In this document: positions 30,588-32,683 of the stretch, one piece after another
Numbering within the stretch: the first letter of the stretch is position 1
Layout of the letters: the number at the start of each line of letters is the position of its first letter
DNA from: Trueperaceae bacterium
GTDB lineage: Bacteria; Deinococcota; Deinococci; Deinococcales; Trueperaceae
Direction of reading: 5' to 3'
Length of the DNA: 32,683 nt
NCBI GenBank assembly: GCA_020354625.1
Contig: CP070651.1
Span: 3,297,569-3,330,251 of the forward strand
Position numbers and translations under genes: made by a program
Notes under the pieces: generated by a model
Database searches by the model: none
Told to the model about the DNA's origin: nothing
The model's input: only the letters and a program-made list of their open reading frames with translations

Positions 30588-32024
30588 TTACGCCAAGCCC
30601 TCGGTCGCCATTTCGACCGCCTTGCGAAGGGCTGCAAGCTTGTTGAGCGACTCCTGATACTCGAACTCCGGATCGCTGTCAGCCACCACACCCCCACCAG
30701 CTTGAAGATGCAAGCGACCCGCTGTGATCACCACGGTACGGAGCGTGAGGGCCATATCCATGGCCCCAGCAGCGCTGATGTAGCCAAACGCACCGGCATA
30801 GGGTCCGCGCCTGACGGGTTCGAGTTCATCGATAATTTCCATGGCCCTGATCTTCGGGGCGCCGCTGGCGGTACCCATGGGGAGGGTGCTGGCCAGTGCA
30901 TCGAGAGGCGTCTTCCCTTCGGCCAGCTCGCCTGTGACGGTCGAGACGATATGCATGACGTGACTATAGCGCTCGATTCGCATCAGGTCCGAAACCTTGA
31001 CAGAACCGTAGCTACAAACGCGGCCGAGATCGTTCCGCCCGAGATCGACTAGCATGATGTGCTCGGCACGCTCTTTCTCATCGGCGAGCAACTCCTTTGC
31101 CAAGGCCTCGTCTTCAGCAGGCGTGCTCCCCCGCTTGCGCGTTCCCGCAATCGGGAGGGTTTCAACCGTTCGCCCATCACTCCTCACGAGGCTCTCGGGG
31201 CTGCTCGCGACCAGAGTGACCGGCCCTAGATCGAGATACCCGAGGTAGGGGCTGGGATTCACGGTCCGCAGCGCCCGGTAGATCGCAAAGGGGTGTACAC
31301 CGAGTTCAGCGGTCATCCGCTGGCTCGGGACGACCTGAAAGATGTCTCCGGCACGGATATATTCGACCGACTTGGCGACCGCCGCCATGTAACTTTCCTT
31401 GGTGAAGTTGGACGTAAACTCCGTGAGACGTCCCGCCCTGTCACCCGGTACACCCGGTAGGGGCCCGCGCAGTCTCTGGTAGGTCTCTTCCACCAGCTCG
31501 CCGGCCCGCGCCTCGTCCGCCTCATTGCCCACTTCAGCGGGCGCAACGATAAAAATCTTGCGCTTCAAGTGGTCGAAGATGACTAATACCTCGGGTTGAA
31601 TAAAGAGCAGATCAGGAACGCCGAGTTCATCGGGATTCCCATCGGGGAGAGTCTCGTAGCGCCGGATCAGATCGTAACTGGAGTATCCGACCGAACCCGC
31701 CCAGAAACTCGGCAGCGCCTCCGCGGGTTCGCTATCCCGAACGGTCATATCCCACAACACTTTCAAGGGATCGGTTACCTGCGTTCGTTTTGCGCCGTCA
31801 GCACTCGTCAGAACGATCTCGGCACCACGCGCCTCGAGACGCCGACGTTCTCCTGTGCCGATGAACGAGTAGCGCGCGACGCGTTCCCCTTGTTCTACAC
31901 TCTCGAGCAGAAAGCTCGGATGCCCCGCGACCTTGAGATACGCAGTAAGGGGGGTCTCGAGGTCTGCCAAGACCTCTTTGTAGACGGCTCGGATTTTCGT
32001 GCGTGATTCTTCTTCGTTCGTCAA
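30588..32024 (-). CDS. trpE: Anthranilate synthase component I TrpE
   Basis: 478 residues. It converts chorismate and ammonia to anthranilate. The N-terminal LLES (39-42) is the tryptophan feedback site. The chorismate-binding domain shows IAGTRKRGSTPAEDE, HIMLVDLGRNDLGRV, PMGTASGAPKIRAMEIIDELE and GGVVADSDPEFEYQE, with the Glu/His residues of the active site. The call over aminodeoxychorismate synthase (PabB) rests on LLES and the trpG/trpD neighbours. The start is TTG at 32024, with GGAGA 8 nt upstream; an ATG start is not available nearby. It heads the minus-strand run. No trp leader peptide or attenuator was found. Confidence 0.96.
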   Translation of the reverse strand: MTNEEESRTKIRAVYKEVLADLETPLTAYLKVAGHPSFLLESVEQGERVARYSFIGTGERRRLEARGAEIVLTSADGAKRTQVTDPLKVLWDMTVRDSEPAEALPSFWAGSVGYSSYDLIRRYETLPDGNPDELGVPDLLFIQPEVLVIFDHLKRKIFIVAPAEVGNEADEARAGELVEETYQRLRGPLPGVPGDRAGRLTEFTSNFTKESYMAAVAKSVEYIRAGDIFQVVPSQRMTAELGVHPFAIYRALRTVNPSPYLGYLDLGPVTLVASSPESLVRSDGRTVETLPIAGTRKRGSTPAEDEALAKELLADEKERAEHIMLVDLGRNDLGRVCSYGSVKVSDLMRIERYSHVMHIVSTVTGELAEGKTPLDALASTLPMGTASGAPKIRAMEIIDELEPVRRGPYAGAFGYISAAGAMDMALTLRTVVITAGRLHLQAGGGVVADSDPEFEYQESLNKLAALRKAVEMATEGLA

Positions 32025-32037
32025 GTGCTTTCTCTCC

Positions 32038-32068
32038 TATATACCTGGTAATGCGGGCGTTCTAACAA
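32038..32068 (-). promoter_or_regulatory. Candidate promoter of the trp genes
   Basis: Read on the minus strand: TTGTTA (32063-32068), 19 nt, TATATA (32038-32043), 13 nt before the TTG of trpE with the GGAGA ribosome binding site between. The spacer is slightly long. Confidence 0.35.
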
Positions 32069-32478
32069 GGCCGAGTAGCCGAAGGCAAAGATGATACGCT
32101 GCGCGAACGCCGCCATCGCCCAAGCACGCCCGTCCAGGAAGGGGGAACGACCATGGAGCGAGTATACCTCAATGTTGTCCCCCCATCAGACTCGAAATCG
32201 ACGCCCCCGACATTCCAAACATACGGAATGAGGATACCCAAAAGCCGACCGACAGGAGCAGGACATTTGTCTCTACGAACCACCCCACTCACTCTGACCA
32301 TAATCGTAAGCATGAGTTACGGCCTGTCTCCAGATTCAACCTTTGCCACTGTGTGTTTCGGTATCGACCTAGGGCAACGAGCAGCAGGGCTTAGATGAGG
32401 TGAAGACTTCAGTGATTCAACAAAAACATAGACGAGAGAAAGGGTTCTTGTTTGATCTCACGACCTCACGCGCACAGC
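32069..32478. other. Divergent intergenic region without a supported gene
   Basis: About 410 nt between trpE and the cupredoxin-like gene. Two overlapping open frames (minus 32062-32313, plus 32153-32398) have unfamiliar low-quality translations. CATTCC (32210-32215) and GGAATG (32224-32229) form a short hairpin. I see no attenuator, T-box or known riboswitch. Confidence 0.5.
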
Positions 32479-32492
32479 AAAGGAGCGCTCTA

Positions 32493-32683
32493 ATGAAACG
32501 TGTACCGAGACTCGCTATTCTATTGGGTCTTCTCGTCGGGAGCTGGTGCCTGGCACAAGGCTTTCAACAGGAAATCATTATCAACATGGGCGAGATGTTC
32601 TTCCAACGCACAGGACAGGCTCAAAACGAGACAATCTCACTCGAGACGGCCGTACCCTACCGCCTGACGTTCCGAAATATCGG
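32493..32683 (+). CDS. Secreted protein, probably cupredoxin-like (cut by window end)
   Basis: Only the first ~64 codons are visible. A clear signal peptide (MKRVPRLAILLGLLVG...CLAQ) is followed by EIIINMGEMFFQRTGQ and LETAVPYRLTFRNIG. The pattern of a beta strand, a Phe in the second strand and YRLTFRNIG is that of plastocyanin-like cupredoxin domains, in which the copper-binding His usually follows soon after N-x-G. The ligands lie beyond the window, so copper binding is unconfirmed. The ATG has an excellent ribosome binding site, AAAGGAG (32479-32485), 7 nt upstream. It is divergent from trpE. Confidence 0.75.
   Translation, partial: MKRVPRLAILLGLLVGSWCLAQGFQQEIIINMGEMFFQRTGQAQNETISLETAVPYRLTFRNI

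Noticed and set aside
32153-32398. 81-residue plus-strand frame in the trpE upstream region
   Set aside because: A GGGGG lies before its ATG, but the translation is low quality and an equally long frame exists opposite; not enough to call a gene.

Overview
The window looks like a chromosomal segment of a Gram-negative-type (diderm) member of the Deinococcota, probably close to Truepera. The arguments are: a TrmH very like the Thermus enzyme; a YmdB/DR1281-type phosphodiesterase; pdxS/pdxT-type vitamin B6 synthesis; an ExbB/ExbD energy-transduction operon; and several genes whose -10 box lies 6-8 nt before the start codon, as in leaderless Deinococcus transcripts. The assignment is inference; no rRNA or marker set is present. 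There is no prophage, integrase, transposase or CRISPR array. Almost all genes are housekeeping.

Layout. 1-365: tandem ~90-bp intergenic repeats and heptamer arrays. 526-1035: secreted fasciclin protein with a strong terminator. 1489-6478 (minus): two coupled M16 metallopeptidase-family genes (one with the zinc motif, one lipoprotein without it) and an exported M28 aminopeptidase. 6674-9238 (plus): alpha-glucan phosphorylase. 9239-9745: second large repeat block. 9746-13015 (minus): exbB-exbD followed by an unusual TonB/TolA-like protein that ends in a DUF3048 domain instead of a TonB domain. 13255-17378 (minus): PEP carboxylase, YmdB-type phosphodiesterase, Cys-less ArsC/Spx-like protein. 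17420-17938 (plus): Lrp/AsnC regulator. 18189-19903 (minus): DinG/XPD-like helicase and tRNA-Leu(GAG). 20071-22883 (plus): trmH, lipB-lipA, crcB/fluC. 22848-32024 (minus): one long co-directional run, read as trpE, trpG, a GT2 glycosyltransferase, trpD, pdxS, a class A penicillin-binding protein, an S58 (P1/DmpA) peptidase and pdxT. 32493-end (plus): start of a secreted cupredoxin-like protein.

How the genes work together. lipB and lipA make protein-bound lipoate. trpE, trpG and trpD make phosphoribosyl-anthranilate from chorismate. PdxS with PdxT makes pyridoxal phosphate, the cofactor of the glucan phosphorylase found here. The M16, M28 and fasciclin proteins, the penicillin-binding protein and the ExbBD/DUF3048 system all act at or beyond the inner membrane.

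The most unusual items are: (1) the ExbB-ExbD-DUF3048 fusion operon, with a proline-rich linker built from 15-residue repeats; (2) dispersed intergenic elements made of 7-bp units resembling ACYCATY, some forming long inverted repeats; (3) a group of apparently leaderless genes; (4) a paired ATGAT-N3-ATCAT palindrome before exbB.
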